In this document: positions 39,982 through 48,185 of the stretch, in pieces
Layout of the letters: each line of letters begins with the position of its first letter
How positions within the stretch are numbered: the stretch's first letter is position 1
Source of the DNA: Robiginitomaculum sp.
Lineage (GTDB): Bacteria > Pseudomonadota > Alphaproteobacteria > Caulobacterales > Maricaulaceae
DNA length: 64,000 bases
Reading direction: 5' to 3'
Assembly (NCBI GenBank): GCA_016765135.1
Contig: JAESQN010000028.1
Coordinates: 1 to 64,000 of the forward strand
Notes under the pieces: model-generated
Told to the model about the DNA's origin: nothing
Databases searched by the model: none
The model's input: the letters and a program-made list of their open reading frames with translations, nothing else
Program-made: the position numbers and the translations under genes

Positions 39982-41463
39982 TTAATTCAAGCTTGCCAAG
40001 CTAGGTAGCTCTATTTTTGGTTTCGGTAATTTCTCTCTCGCTTGTTCTTGTCCGTATAATCCGCCGCCGAGCGCCAAGTGTAATCTTACCCTATTGGCTA
40101 AACGTTCTCTTCGCACTGAAATATATTGGCCTTCAGTGTTGTTGCGCCGTGTTTGCGAATCGAGCAATTGCAATATACTCGCCAGACCCTCTGAAAAACG
40201 CTGTTCAAGTCGTTCTTCAGCTTTTTTGGCTTCCTCTAGCGATACGCTTAAGGCCCGCACCTGTTCTCGCAAATGGGTTTCGGCGTCCAGAGCGTCTTCA
40301 ACTTCCCGGTAGGCGGTCAAAGCGGTGTCTGCATAGCTCTCCAGCAATTGGTTCAGCACGGCTTCATTGCGTGCCACATCGGCACGCAATGCTCCGCCTT
40401 GGAAAATCGGAGCTGTGAGCCCGCCTGCGACAGACGCGGCTAGAGATTCCAGGCTAAACAAGCGGGCAATTGACCGTCCGCCCGAACTCGCACTGGCATC
40501 CAAAGACAGACGCGGCAACAAGTTCTTTTTGGATATATCTATGCGAAGACCCTGGGCGATCATGCGGCGTTCAGCCGCCAGTAAATCAGGGCGGCGCAAG
40601 AATATTTCGTCCGGTGTACCCGCGCCCAGCAAAGGTGGTAAAACAGGAAGGTCATCACGGGCCGCAAGTTCCGCTTCAGGATAACGCCGTAGCAAAGTCT
40701 CTAACTGTCTTGAAGTCGCCAATTCAACTTGCATGCGAAACGCCAAAGTAGCTTCCGCATTGGCCAAAGCTGACCTGGCCAGGCGGTAATCACTGGAGCC
40801 TGATACGCCGCCGTCAAACCGACGTTTGGTTAGGCGCAAAGCGCGTTCTTGGGTCGCCACATTGCGCTGGGCCAAGTCGCGCTGGAGGCGGGCTTCGATC
40901 AAATTGAACCAGGTCTGGGTGGTGGCGCCGGCTATGGACAGGCGTGTGCCCGCGTAATCCGCGTTGGAGGCTGCGGCCTCCAAATCGCCAGAATTGGCCG
41001 TGTCGCGTACCCGGCCCCACATATCCACTTCCCAGCTGACCGTTCCGCCTAGAGAAAAGTTACTGCTGCCGGGAATAGCACTATTGGCGCTTTCGTTGCG
41101 GCTGGCCCGGCTATTGGCATTTATACTGGGATAAAGCCCGGAACGAAATGCCTTGGCGCTGGCTTCTGCCGCAGCAAGCCGCGCAGCCGCGAGACGCACA
41201 TTTGTGTTGGAGCGCATGGCTTCGCTGACAAGTTCATTGAGGACGGGGTCGTTAAAACCGGCAACCCAATCCGTTGTGGGCATACGCTCCGGCGCGGTTT
41301 CTACCCAGCTCGGTTTATCGGCATCGGTTTTTTGTACAGGCGCGGGAATATCCGCAACAACTTCAGTTGGAGTGGGCTTAATACCGCTGAAATTCAAACT
41401 GGCACACCCCGACAACCCAACCAGACTCGTGCTTAAGACCAACACTGCTATCCTAGACTGCAT
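39982..41463 (-). CDS. TolC-family outer-membrane efflux lipoprotein (NodT/OprM type)
   Basis: 493 residues. Lipobox LSGC near residue 18, then two OEP (outer membrane efflux protein) repeats, seen in LNELVSEAMRSNTNVRLAAA and LLAAERRMIAQGLRIDISKK. It forms the trimeric exit duct of a tripartite pump. It is the first gene of the three-gene RND operon, with the adaptor 107 bases downstream. Two ATGs lie six bases apart; 41463 is preferred since AGGAG stands 8 bases before it, against 2 bases for 41469. An AT-rich double palindrome lies 47 bases upstream. Confidence 0.92.
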   Translation of the reverse strand: MQSRIAVLVLSTSLVGLSGCASLNFSGIKPTPTEVVADIPAPVQKTDADKPSWVETAPERMPTTDWVAGFNDPVLNELVSEAMRSNTNVRLAAARLAAAEASAKAFRSGLYPSINANSRASRNESANSAIPGSSNFSLGGTVSWEVDMWGRVRDTANSGDLEAAASNADYAGTRLSIAGATTQTWFNLIEARLQRDLAQRNVATQERALRLTKRRFDGGVSGSSDYRLARSALANAEATLAFRMQVELATSRQLETLLRRYPEAELAARDDLPVLPPLLGAGTPDEIFLRRPDLLAAERRMIAQGLRIDISKKNLLPRLSLDASASSGGRSIARLFSLESLAASVAGGLTAPIFQGGALRADVARNEAVLNQLLESYADTALTAYREVEDALDAETHLREQVRALSVSLEEAKKAEERLEQRFSEGLASILQLLDSQTRRNNTEGQYISVRRERLANRVRLHLALGGGLYGQEQAREKLPKPKIELPSLASLN

Positions 41464-41509
41464 AACCATAACTCCTTTTGGTTATACATACCGCCAAGAT
41501 GGTGAGAGT

Positions 41510-41544
41510 CAATAATTATTATTGAAAAACGATAATAATTATGT
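41510..41544. promoter_or_regulatory. Double palindromic operator-like site upstream of the RND operon
   Basis: Two 7-1-7 palindromes lie 20 bp apart centre to centre: CAATAAT-T-ATTATTG (perfect) and CGATAAT-A-ATTATGT (5 of 7). Read as one unit, ATAATTATTAT and ATAATAATTAT also form an 11-bp inverted repeat. Both halves resemble a Fur-type box (TGATAATNATTATCA). It sits just upstream of the efflux operon and downstream of the gcrA stop. Confidence 0.5.
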
Positions 41545-41571
41545 GTGAGCCGGAGGTGGGTTTAGGTAATT

Positions 41572-42072
41572 TTATCGTAGCGCCATACGGTTGGTGCGGG
41601 TGATGGCCCGATTGCTGGCTACGCGGCGGCGTGATGGCTGGTAGGCCAATTGCGCATGTGATTTGCAATAAGGTTCACCCTTGTCAGTGCCGCGTCCGCA
41701 AAACCGGAAGTCTGCACTGGTTGGATCACCCAAGGGCCATTTGCATAAATGTTCGGTAATCGTCAATATGGTGGCATACTCACCGCTCGGCAGTGGTTTG
41801 GCTTTAAGCGGTACTGGCGGCGGTGTTGGGGCGGGGCGCGCTATTGCGCGGCGCTTTACCGGAGTGCGCTTGCGGGCTGTTACTGCCGTGCGCGGTGTCG
41901 TTGGTTTGGTTTTGCGTTTTGGTTTCACCCGGCCCGACAGGCCAAGACGATGCACTTTGCCTATTACTGCATTGCGCGTCACACCACCAAGTTTGGTGGC
42001 AATTTGGCTGGCAGATAGTCCTTCTGCCCATAATTTTGATAAAACGTCTACCCGGTCATCTGTCCAAGCCAT
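41572..42072 (-). CDS. gcrA: GcrA cell-cycle regulator
   Basis: 166 residues. GcrA binds sigma-70 holoenzyme and activates promoters carrying CcrM-methylated GANTC sites in Caulobacter-type alphaproteobacteria. The N-terminal HTH domain is typical (MAWTDDRVDVLSKLWAEGLS, then TRNAVIGKVHRLGL), followed by a basic linker and a C-terminal sigma-binding region with CKWPLGDPTSADFRFCG and YCKSHAQLAY. GAGGGGAATAAC gives a good ribosome binding site. It is transcribed alone and is the strongest lineage marker in the window. Confidence 0.96.
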   Translation of the reverse strand: MAWTDDRVDVLSKLWAEGLSASQIATKLGGVTRNAVIGKVHRLGLSGRVKPKRKTKPTTPRTAVTARKRTPVKRRAIARPAPTPPPVPLKAKPLPSGEYATILTITEHLCKWPLGDPTSADFRFCGRGTDKGEPYCKSHAQLAYQPSRRRVASNRAITRTNRMALR

Positions 42073-42086
42073 GTTATTCCCCTCAA

Positions 42087-42104
42087 AACACTATATGTAG
42101 TGTT
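42087..42104 (-). promoter_or_regulatory. Palindrome with -10-like box before gcrA
   Basis: AACACTA-TATG-TAGTGTT is a perfect 7-bp inverted repeat ending 14 bases before the gcrA start. On the minus strand it contains TATAGT, one mismatch from a -10 box. No good -35 was found at 16-18 bases. It may be the gcrA promoter with an embedded operator. Confidence 0.35.
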
Positions 42105-42190
42105 GCTGCTGATGCAGCTTCACAAAATAATTAACAAATCCACAACATATCGTAGCTCTTTCTTGCAAATACACAAGATGCAGATCGCAT

Positions 42191-42199
42191 CTATCCACA
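42191..42199. promoter_or_regulatory. DnaA-box-like site in the gcrA upstream region
   Basis: CTATCCACA differs at one base from TTATCCACA; a weaker AAATCCACA lies at 42136-42144. DnaA is known to activate gcrA in Caulobacter, so boxes here make sense, but single nonamers also occur by chance. The rest of the 271-base gap to the ABC permease is AT-rich with nothing else recognised. Confidence 0.3.
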
Positions 42200-42343
42200 G
42201 ATTTCTATATGTTGTGTGTAATTTTGCATTAACAATGTGTTTGGTAGGGGAAAGTGTGATTGGAAAAGGGAAAGATTGTCTTTCAAACTATCTTGGCTGA
42301 ACCAATTTGTCGTGATACAGGCCATAATGATAACGGAGATATT

Positions 42344-43156
42344 ATGAAAATGATGATCAATGCCGAGCCGGGTAGGGCGCGGGAGTTTGGGCGCGTTAAT
42401 TGGCTCGGATTGTGGACATTGTACAAAAAGGAAATCGGGCGGTTTATGCGGGTCTGGCTCCAGACCGTGTTGGCGCCTATTGTCTCCAATGTTTTGTTCA
42501 TGACCGTATTCATATTGGCCTTTGCCGAGCAAAGAGCTGCGGGTGATCCGGAAGCTTTTACCCGTTTCCTCATACCGGGCCTGATTATGCTGGGTATATT
42601 GGGCAATGCTTCCGCCAATTCGTCGTCCTCGGTTATGACCAGCAAAGTCAATGGCTCCATTGTTGATGTGTTGATGCCGCCTTTGTCCCATATAGAGCTG
42701 GCCATTGCATATATTGGCGGTTCGATCACACGCGGGTTATTGGTGGCTGTGGTCACTACATTCGCCTTGTCGTTTTTTGCCGTAATTATACCCGCGCATT
42801 TGTGGGCGATAGCCTATTTCAGTGTATCTGCGGCAGCCGCTATGGGCATGGTCGGATTGCTAACGGGCATATGGGCCGAGAAATTTGACCAACTTGCCGT
42901 CGTCAACCAGTTCGTCATTTTGCCTCTGAGCTTTTTGTCCGGTACATTCTACCATGTCAGCTCACTGCCAGATGCCCTATATAAAATTTCCCTGGTCAAT
43001 CCATTGTTTTATTTTATCGACGGTTTGCGCTACGGGTTCTTGGGTGAGGCCGATAGCAATATCATGGTCGGGGTTATTTATACGCTATTGCTCAATATTG
43101 TCTTGTTTATTCTTTGCCTTAAAGTATTGAAAACAGGTTGGCGGCTTAAAGCCTAG
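42344..43156 (+). CDS. ABC-2 type transporter permease
   Basis: 270 residues with six predicted membrane helices and the ABC-2 permease pattern of NodJ/DrrB-like exporters (FLIPGLIMLGILGNASANSS, then FVILPLSFLSGTFYHVSSLP). ATG 42344 is used because GGAG lies 7 bases before it; the frame is open to 42260 without a better start. No ATP-binding subunit is encoded next to it, so its partner must be elsewhere. argD follows after 13 bases and is probably co-transcribed. Confidence 0.88.
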   Translation: MKMMINAEPGRAREFGRVNWLGLWTLYKKEIGRFMRVWLQTVLAPIVSNVLFMTVFILAFAEQRAAGDPEAFTRFLIPGLIMLGILGNASANSSSSVMTSKVNGSIVDVLMPPLSHIELAIAYIGGSITRGLLVAVVTTFALSFFAVIIPAHLWAIAYFSVSAAAAMGMVGLLTGIWAEKFDQLAVVNQFVILPLSFLSGTFYHVSSLPDALYKISLVNPLFYFIDGLRYGFLGEADSNIMVGVIYTLLLNIVLFILCLKVLKTGWRLKA

Positions 43157-43169
43157 TTTGGAGAATATT

Positions 43170-44372
43170 ATGCCCAAAAACGATCACATCTATAATTGTT
43201 ACGCACCACCACCCGTCGAATTTGTGCGCGGTGAGGGGGTTTATCTTTATACCGATGACGGCGATAAATATCTGGATTTCATCGCCGGGATTGCGGTCAA
43301 TGGTCTGGGGCATAATCATCCGGCTTTGGTCGGGGCGCTTAAAGAACAAGCCGGGCAATTGTGGCATCTGTCCAACATGTTTAAGGTCAAAGGCCAGGTC
43401 GAGTTGGCGGAGAAATACTGCGCCGCCACATTCTCTGACAAAGTGTTTTTCACCAATTCCGGTGCTGAAGCGGTCGAGTGCGCTATGAAAACGGCGCGGC
43501 GCTGTCAATATGTGGAAGGCCACAAGGAGCGTTATGAAATCATCACCTGCAAGGGGGCGTTTCACGGCCGGACATTTGCAACGATAAACGCGGGCGGTAA
43601 TCCGAAATATCTCGAAGGTTTCGGCCCGGCACTACCAGGTTTTATCAATGTAGAGTTTGGGGACATGGATGCTATCAAGGCCGCCATTAGCGATAAAACC
43701 GCCGCCATTTTGATGGAACCCGTACAGGGCGAGGGCGGTGTGCGGGCTTTGCCAGTGCAGTTCCTTAAAGACGTGCGCGCTTTGTGCGACGAGCACGGCT
43801 TGTTGCTGATTTACGACGAAGTGCAATCGGGCGCTGGCCGCACGGGCAAGTTATTTGCCCATGAGTGGGCCGACGGCGCGGCGGATCCTGATGTGATGGC
43901 CGTTGCTAAGGGCATGGGCGGGGGCTTCCCTATGGGGGCCTGCTTGGCTACAGAACGCGCCGCCGAAGGCATGGTGGTCGGCACGCACGGTTCTACATAC
44001 GGCGGCGGGCCATTAGCGATGGCAGTGGCCAGCGCAGCTTTTGACGAATTGACCAATCCTGATCTCATGGCCAATGTCAATAAAATTGCCAATTTCATGA
44101 CCCAGCAATTTGAACGCCTCAAGCAAGCCCATCCGGACGTGGTTGAAGATGTGCGCGGCAAAGGTTTGCTTATTGGTATGAAGCTCAAGAAAAAAGCGCT
44201 CGACGTGCGCAATCTTGCCCGCGCTCATAAATTATTGGTCGGCAATGCAGGCGACAACGTCCTGCGCATGGCCCCGCCGCTGATCATCAGTGAAGACAAT
44301 GTCAGAGAAGTCGTCGCAGTTTTGGACAAGGTTTTCACCGAAGCTAAAAGCATGGATGATTTTGCTGGTTGA
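43170..44372 (+). CDS. argD: Acetylornithine/succinyldiaminopimelate aminotransferase
   Basis: 400 residues, PLP-dependent class III aminotransferase of arginine (and possibly lysine) synthesis. YLYTDDGDKYLDFIAGIAVN at the N-terminus, FFTNSGAEAVECAMKTARR for phosphate binding, LIYDEVQSGAGRTGKLFAHE with the conserved Asp, and the lysine in DVMAVAKGMGGGFPMGA that binds PLP are all present. ATG 43170 follows GGAGAATATT. argF, often next in related genomes, is absent: an inverted-repeat element follows instead. Confidence 0.95.
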   Translation: MPKNDHIYNCYAPPPVEFVRGEGVYLYTDDGDKYLDFIAGIAVNGLGHNHPALVGALKEQAGQLWHLSNMFKVKGQVELAEKYCAATFSDKVFFTNSGAEAVECAMKTARRCQYVEGHKERYEIITCKGAFHGRTFATINAGGNPKYLEGFGPALPGFINVEFGDMDAIKAAISDKTAAILMEPVQGEGGVRALPVQFLKDVRALCDEHGLLLIYDEVQSGAGRTGKLFAHEWADGAADPDVMAVAKGMGGGFPMGACLATERAAEGMVVGTHGSTYGGGPLAMAVASAAFDELTNPDLMANVNKIANFMTQQFERLKQAHPDVVEDVRGKGLLIGMKLKKKALDVRNLARAHKLLVGNAGDNVLRMAPPLIISEDNVREVVAVLDKVFTEAKSMDDFAG

Positions 44373-44403
44373 TGTTCCCGGCCAGCCCTAATTTAACCTG
44401 ACA

Positions 44404-44596
44404 ACCCTTTACCCCTCACCTTGTTCCTCTCCCAAAAGGAGAGGAGACCGCGTTCGTTTGCTTTGTGATTTGTATAAAGCTTTCGATGTGTACTGAAATA
44501 CCTGCAAAAAACAATGGAAACCTTTCAGCTTTCAACACAATAAAAATGGTCAAGACACCGTCTCCTCTCCTTTTGGGAGAGGAACAAGGTGGGTAA
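44404..44596. repeat. Paired inverted-repeat element, copy 2
   Basis: Diverged copy of the element at 25551-25736. The left arm (from AACCCTTTACCCCTCACC to 44448) and right arm (44560-44596) are nearly identical to copy 1 over the CCTCTCC-CAAAA-GGAGAGG hairpins; the core retains alignable pieces (ACCTGCAA, TGGAAACCT, CAAGACACC) amid substitutions. The outer right end is eroded (GTGGGTAATG instead of GTGAGGGGTAA). It lies in the 472-base gap after argD; the remaining 250 bases hold the sigma-54 promoter below. Confidence 0.82.
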
Positions 44597-44765
44597 TGCT
44601 GGTGACGGACAGCACACAAAATGTTCCGCTAAAAGACGACCAGGCGCATGTTTCGAAATGGTACAGATTTAAGTTAATCGCACGGCTCGAACGGGTTTTA
44701 ACGCCCCAAAATGTACTATTGTCTCCTCATAACCCGCCTGCATGGGTATTTATCATAGTTGGGAA

Positions 44766-44782
44766 TTGGCACGGGTTTTGCT
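44766..44782 (+). promoter_or_regulatory. Sigma-54 (-24/-12) promoter
   Basis: TTGGCACGGGTTTTGCT matches the RpoN consensus (TTGGCACG-N4-TTGCT) at every fixed position, with GG at 44768-44769 and GC at 44780-44781 exactly 12 bases apart. Transcription would begin near 44792, about 50 bases before the XRE regulator gene. The enhancer protein site was not identified. Confidence 0.75.
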
Positions 44783-44844
44783 CTCCTTAGGGGGGAGTGA
44801 AATTATTTTTGGCAATTCGCCTAATCGGAATATGAGGAAACACT

Positions 44845-45267
44845 ATGACCAGTGATATTGATTTACATGTAGGTAGACGCTTGCGCCGCCGCCGCCGCTT
44901 ATTGGGTTTGACCCAGCAGGCTCTCGGCGATCAGGTCGGCATTCGTTTCCAGCAAATTCAAAAATATGAATGCGGCGCTAACCGGGTTAGTGCCAGTCGG
45001 TTGTTCGAGCTGTCCGAAGCTCTCAGTGTGCCAGTACAGCATTTTTATGAAGGCCTGTCCGAGCATGACCCGATCACTGGCGTCCCGGCCCACGGCGTTT
45101 TGGCCCCGGATGTTTTATCCAAGAAAGAAACCATGGATTTGGTGCGGGCCTATTATTCCATGGGCGAAATGCCGCGCAAGCACTTGCTTGACTTGGCCAA
45201 GTCTTTGGAAGCTACAGCAAAAGCGCAAGCCGCCGTGCGAAAAATGGCATTGACCGCCCACGGCTAG
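44845..45267 (+). CDS. XRE-family transcriptional regulator
   Basis: 140 residues. A helix-turn-helix domain occupies about 8-65: LGLTQQALGDQVGIRFQQIQ is the HTH, followed by KYECGANRVSASRLFELSEA. An unusually basic patch RRLRRRRRL precedes the HTH. The C-terminal half (about 85-135) is helical and resembles alphaproteobacterial XRE proteins with a conserved tail, whose targets are unknown. GAGGAAACACT precedes the ATG. It lies behind a sigma-54 promoter and ahead of hisN. Confidence 0.9.
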   Translation: MTSDIDLHVGRRLRRRRRLLGLTQQALGDQVGIRFQQIQKYECGANRVSASRLFELSEALSVPVQHFYEGLSEHDPITGVPAHGVLAPDVLSKKETMDLVRAYYSMGEMPRKHLLDLAKSLEATAKAQAAVRKMALTAHG

Positions 45268-45286
45268 CCCTTACACTCGGTATCTT

Positions 45287-46093
45287 ATGCCGAACCGTAA
45301 TGACATTGATGCCAGGCTAGCCGCCGCCTGTAATATGGCTGAACGGGTGAGAGCGCTCACCCTGCCAGCTTTTGTGCGCGGTATGGATCCGGAGAATAAA
45401 AACCACAAAGGTGTTTTTGATCCGGTCACTGAGGCTGATAAGGGGGCTGAGCGTTTCCTGCGCGACCTTATTGAGAAAGCTTTCCCTGGCGACAGTATTG
45501 TTGGGGAAGAATATCCTGAAAAAGTTGGTGATAATGATTGGAGTTGGTGCCTTGATCCTATTGATGGCACCAGAGCATTTGTAGCTGGAGTGCCGGTTTG
45601 GAGTACGCTTATTGCCGTCAGCTTTAGGGATGAGCCCATACTCGGCATTATCGACCACCCCGCCTTAAACGAGCGGTATATTGGCGCTCCGGGCAAGGCT
45701 TGGTGCGAAACGCTTGCGGGCAAGTCGGCGCTAAAAACCAAATCTTGCGCAAAACTGAGCGATGCGGTTTTGTCATGTACGGAACCTATGGCGATGTTGT
45801 CACGGGGCCAGCTTGCTGCTTATGAAATGATCCGCCGGACTGTGCGCTTTACCCGCTTGGGGCTGGACGCTTATGCCTACGCCCTGACGGCGGCAGGGCG
45901 TATGGACTTGGTCATAGAGGCCGGTCTCGCGCCCTATGATATCCGCTCCCACATTCCCATCATCAAAGGCGCAGGCGGCGTAGTAACCACATGGCACGGC
46001 GGCAACGCAAAAGACGGCGGCGCAATAATCTGCGTAGGCGATGAACGTTTGCTGGATCAGGTTTATTCCTTTTTGCAGCGGGCAATGGATTAA
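45287..46093 (+). CDS. hisN: Inositol monophosphatase-family phosphatase, histidinol-phosphatase (HisN) type
   Basis: 268 residues. The metal sites of the family are present: VFDPVTEADKGAER, VGEEYPE and the hallmark CLDPIDGTRAFVAG. The later block GLDAYAYALTAAGRMDLVIEA-GLAPYD-IR is nearest to HisN, which dephosphorylates histidinol phosphate; the usual AALIPI after the last Asp reads RSHIPI here, so the substrate call is tentative. ATG 45287 has a weak ribosome binding site, 19 bases after the XRE stop, so translation may be coupled. Confidence 0.83.
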   Translation: MPNRNDIDARLAAACNMAERVRALTLPAFVRGMDPENKNHKGVFDPVTEADKGAERFLRDLIEKAFPGDSIVGEEYPEKVGDNDWSWCLDPIDGTRAFVAGVPVWSTLIAVSFRDEPILGIIDHPALNERYIGAPGKAWCETLAGKSALKTKSCAKLSDAVLSCTEPMAMLSRGQLAAYEMIRRTVRFTRLGLDAYAYALTAAGRMDLVIEAGLAPYDIRSHIPIIKGAGGVVTTWHGGNAKDGGAIICVGDERLLDQVYSFLQRAMD

Positions 46094-46103
46094 AGCAACT
46101 AGC

Positions 46104-46505
46104 CTACCAAAGAGGGCGGTGGTTGAAACTTGACACTATGTCCGAAATGGATGCAAAACGTTGCACATTATCGGACATTCTGGCTTCTAGTGCTAGGCCG
46201 TTGACCTCATTGACAAAGTGTACGCAATTATGCCCGATGACATCATATCCCGTCTCGCCAATGCGGTCTTCCGCGAGCCGGACTGTCTCTTCGGGGCTTA
46301 GGACACCAATATAACCATGATTATCTCGTAGCTTACCGTCCGAGAACACACTGGGCGGCAAGCTGGTCACGCCGCCGTAACGGCGCGAACGGGAAATAAT
46401 ATACCCGTCAGAACCAATAATACCTTCATGACGTCCGGCAGGGAACAACTGGATGGAGACCGTATCTCCGGGTTGCGCCGTGGCTAAATTTGCAAAAAGT
46501 GTCAC
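46104..46505 (-). CDS. LRAT/NlpC-P60-fold domain protein
   Basis: 133 residues. The lecithin-retinol-acyltransferase pattern is visible: GDTVSIQLFPAGRHEGIIG with catalytic His26, then the HNCVHFVNEV box with catalytic Cys94. Such proteins are thiol acyltransferases or hydrolases acting on lipids or peptides; the bacterial substrates are mostly unknown. There is no signal peptide, so it is likely cytoplasmic. The start is GTG 46505 with AGGAG 9 bases upstream, and that site is buried in a perfect hairpin. It is convergent with hisN (10 bases between stops). Confidence 0.75.
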   Translation of the reverse strand: MTLFANLATAQPGDTVSIQLFPAGRHEGIIGSDGYIISRSRRYGGVTSLPPSVFSDGKLRDNHGYIGVLSPEETVRLAEDRIGETGYDVIGHNCVHFVNEVNGLALEARMSDNVQRFASISDIVSSFNHRPLW

Positions 46506-46506
46506 A

Positions 46507-46534
46507 ATATATCTCTCCTGCTCAAGAGATATAT
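46507..46534 (-). promoter_or_regulatory. Hairpin over the ribosome binding site of the LRAT-fold gene
   Basis: ATATATCTCT and AGAGATATAT are perfect 10-bp arms around an 8-base loop. On the minus strand the loop and 3' arm contain the AGGAG ribosome binding site, and the hairpin ends directly before GTG 46505. Folding would block initiation. A second AT palindrome (ATTATCGATAAT) lies just upstream. Confidence 0.55.
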
Positions 46535-46580
46535 GAGTTATTATCGATAATCAATAAGTATTTGCAGGATTATGCGCCCC

Positions 46581-48185
46581 TTACTCTGTTTTAACGGACA
46601 ACCCAAGAGCCGCAACATCAACGTTCATGCCACCCATGGCAATTTCTCCGAAATTAACCGGTTTTGCCGGGTTCATGTCTATGGTCAAGGTTCCGCCATT
46701 ATCAATTAGCTTGGTCAGGGCGGCGACCATTTCCGTCGCCAGTTTTTGCTGGGCTTCGTCCTGGGCCGCCATGGTGGCAAAACCGAGCATGGCTTTTGCC
46801 TGGCTTTTGAGCGCATCGGCTGTACCGCCTCGCTGCTCTGCTGCCAATTTAAACCCGCGATCAACAATGGAATCGTCGCGCAGAGAGATGCGCAATTTAT
46901 TAACTTGCAAAGCACTCATCATGCCCATAGCTGCCATAGGATTTGCCGCGTCACCCTGTGCGGACATCGCCGCAGCTTTCTCGGTGAAAGCTTTGTAGCC
47001 TGCTATGTCGAAATCGTAGGATAGACGGAAGCCGTCTTTAAGTTCGATATAAGTATCAGTGCCTTTCATTGTATCGGACTTTTCGTCCAAAACACTTTTA
47101 CCGCCCATGGTAAATTCAAGGCTCTCATAGCCCAAAGAGGCCAGGGTTTTTGTCATTTTTTGCATGTCTGCATTTTCGCTGTCCTTTGGTGGGGTGATCA
47201 CGAGGGGCGACATTTTTTGAATCATTGTCACCTTACCGCCTTTTTTATTGGCGTTGGCCTCAAAGGATTTCAGGGTGATGAGCAGGCCATCAGCGTTCAT
47301 ATCAAAATTTCGGATGCTGGCGGTTTTAAAATCCGGGTCATAAATGTTCATAGATTGCATGATGTCGGCCATGGCTGTCTCGCTCATATCGCCATCTTTG
47401 CCGCCGCTTTTCATGGCCTGGGTCATTATGCCTTTATATTTACTCAAATTCGCCCCGGTTATATCCATAGAGCCAAGGGACATTTTTACATTAGGCTTGG
47501 TGTCGTCGTCACCTTTTCCGTTCATTGTCAAACCATTGAGGCTAAACACGCCGGTTTTGTCTTTGGCTTCGCCCATGGACATGGACTTTATGTTCATATT
47601 TACATCGTCGTCGGTGAGGTTAAATCCCGTGAATGATATAGCCTGAAAGCCGACATCACCTTTTATATTGTCAAAAGCATCATCGTCGCCGCTAAATGCT
47701 TTTGCGAGTCCACCAGCAAGAGCTGGGGATGGTTTTACCAATGTTATAGTCGCGATTTTTACATCAGTATTGTCTTCACCATCGCGTGCCGTAAATTCCC
47801 GAAATTCCATTTTATCAAAACTGGCTTGTTCGCCCGCCATGTGAGCGCCCCAAACTTTGATTTGCCCGATTGTGGTCGTATTATCATCATCACTTATCGT
47901 TACATCCGTGAAAGTGTAATTGCCGCCACTGCCGTCGCGGTTATCCCATTGCAGTGTACCTGCACCCGGCTTGGCCAGCGAAAACGCAGCCAGGGCTTGC
48001 ATACCTTCCGCATCGCTGACTTTACGAGCTTCGATTTTCTCGATAGCAACCCCGGCTTTGGAAGCTTTTGTCTTGTTCTTGTCGCCGCAACCGCCCAGTA
48101 TAAGGGTGGCGGCTATTGCACCGCCCATTGCAAGGTTTAGTGCAAGTGTCGAAACTTTAAGGGCTTTATGTTTGGGAGTATTCAT
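46581..48185 (-). CDS. Hypothetical lipoprotein
   Basis: 534 residues, not recognised. The N-terminus is a lipoprotein signal with lipobox LGGC followed by GDKNKTK. The mature protein is long, Asp/Lys/Met-rich, with many alternating hydrophobic strands and repeated motifs of the type ITGANL, SFTGFNLTDDDVNM, RNFDMNADGLLI, suggestive of a beta-sheet repeat structure as in some large envelope lipoproteins. The last 120 residues are helical. AGGAAACCCGCC precedes the ATG. The start codon overlaps that of the divergent metallopeptidase gene (shared CATG). Confidence 0.72.
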   Translation of the reverse strand: MNTPKHKALKVSTLALNLAMGGAIAATLILGGCGDKNKTKASKAGVAIEKIEARKVSDAEGMQALAAFSLAKPGAGTLQWDNRDGSGGNYTFTDVTISDDDNTTTIGQIKVWGAHMAGEQASFDKMEFREFTARDGEDNTDVKIATITLVKPSPALAGGLAKAFSGDDDAFDNIKGDVGFQAISFTGFNLTDDDVNMNIKSMSMGEAKDKTGVFSLNGLTMNGKGDDDTKPNVKMSLGSMDITGANLSKYKGIMTQAMKSGGKDGDMSETAMADIMQSMNIYDPDFKTASIRNFDMNADGLLITLKSFEANANKKGGKVTMIQKMSPLVITPPKDSENADMQKMTKTLASLGYESLEFTMGGKSVLDEKSDTMKGTDTYIELKDGFRLSYDFDIAGYKAFTEKAAAMSAQGDAANPMAAMGMMSALQVNKLRISLRDDSIVDRGFKLAAEQRGGTADALKSQAKAMLGFATMAAQDEAQQKLATEMVAALTKLIDNGGTLTIDMNPAKPVNFGEIAMGGMNVDVAALGLSVKTE

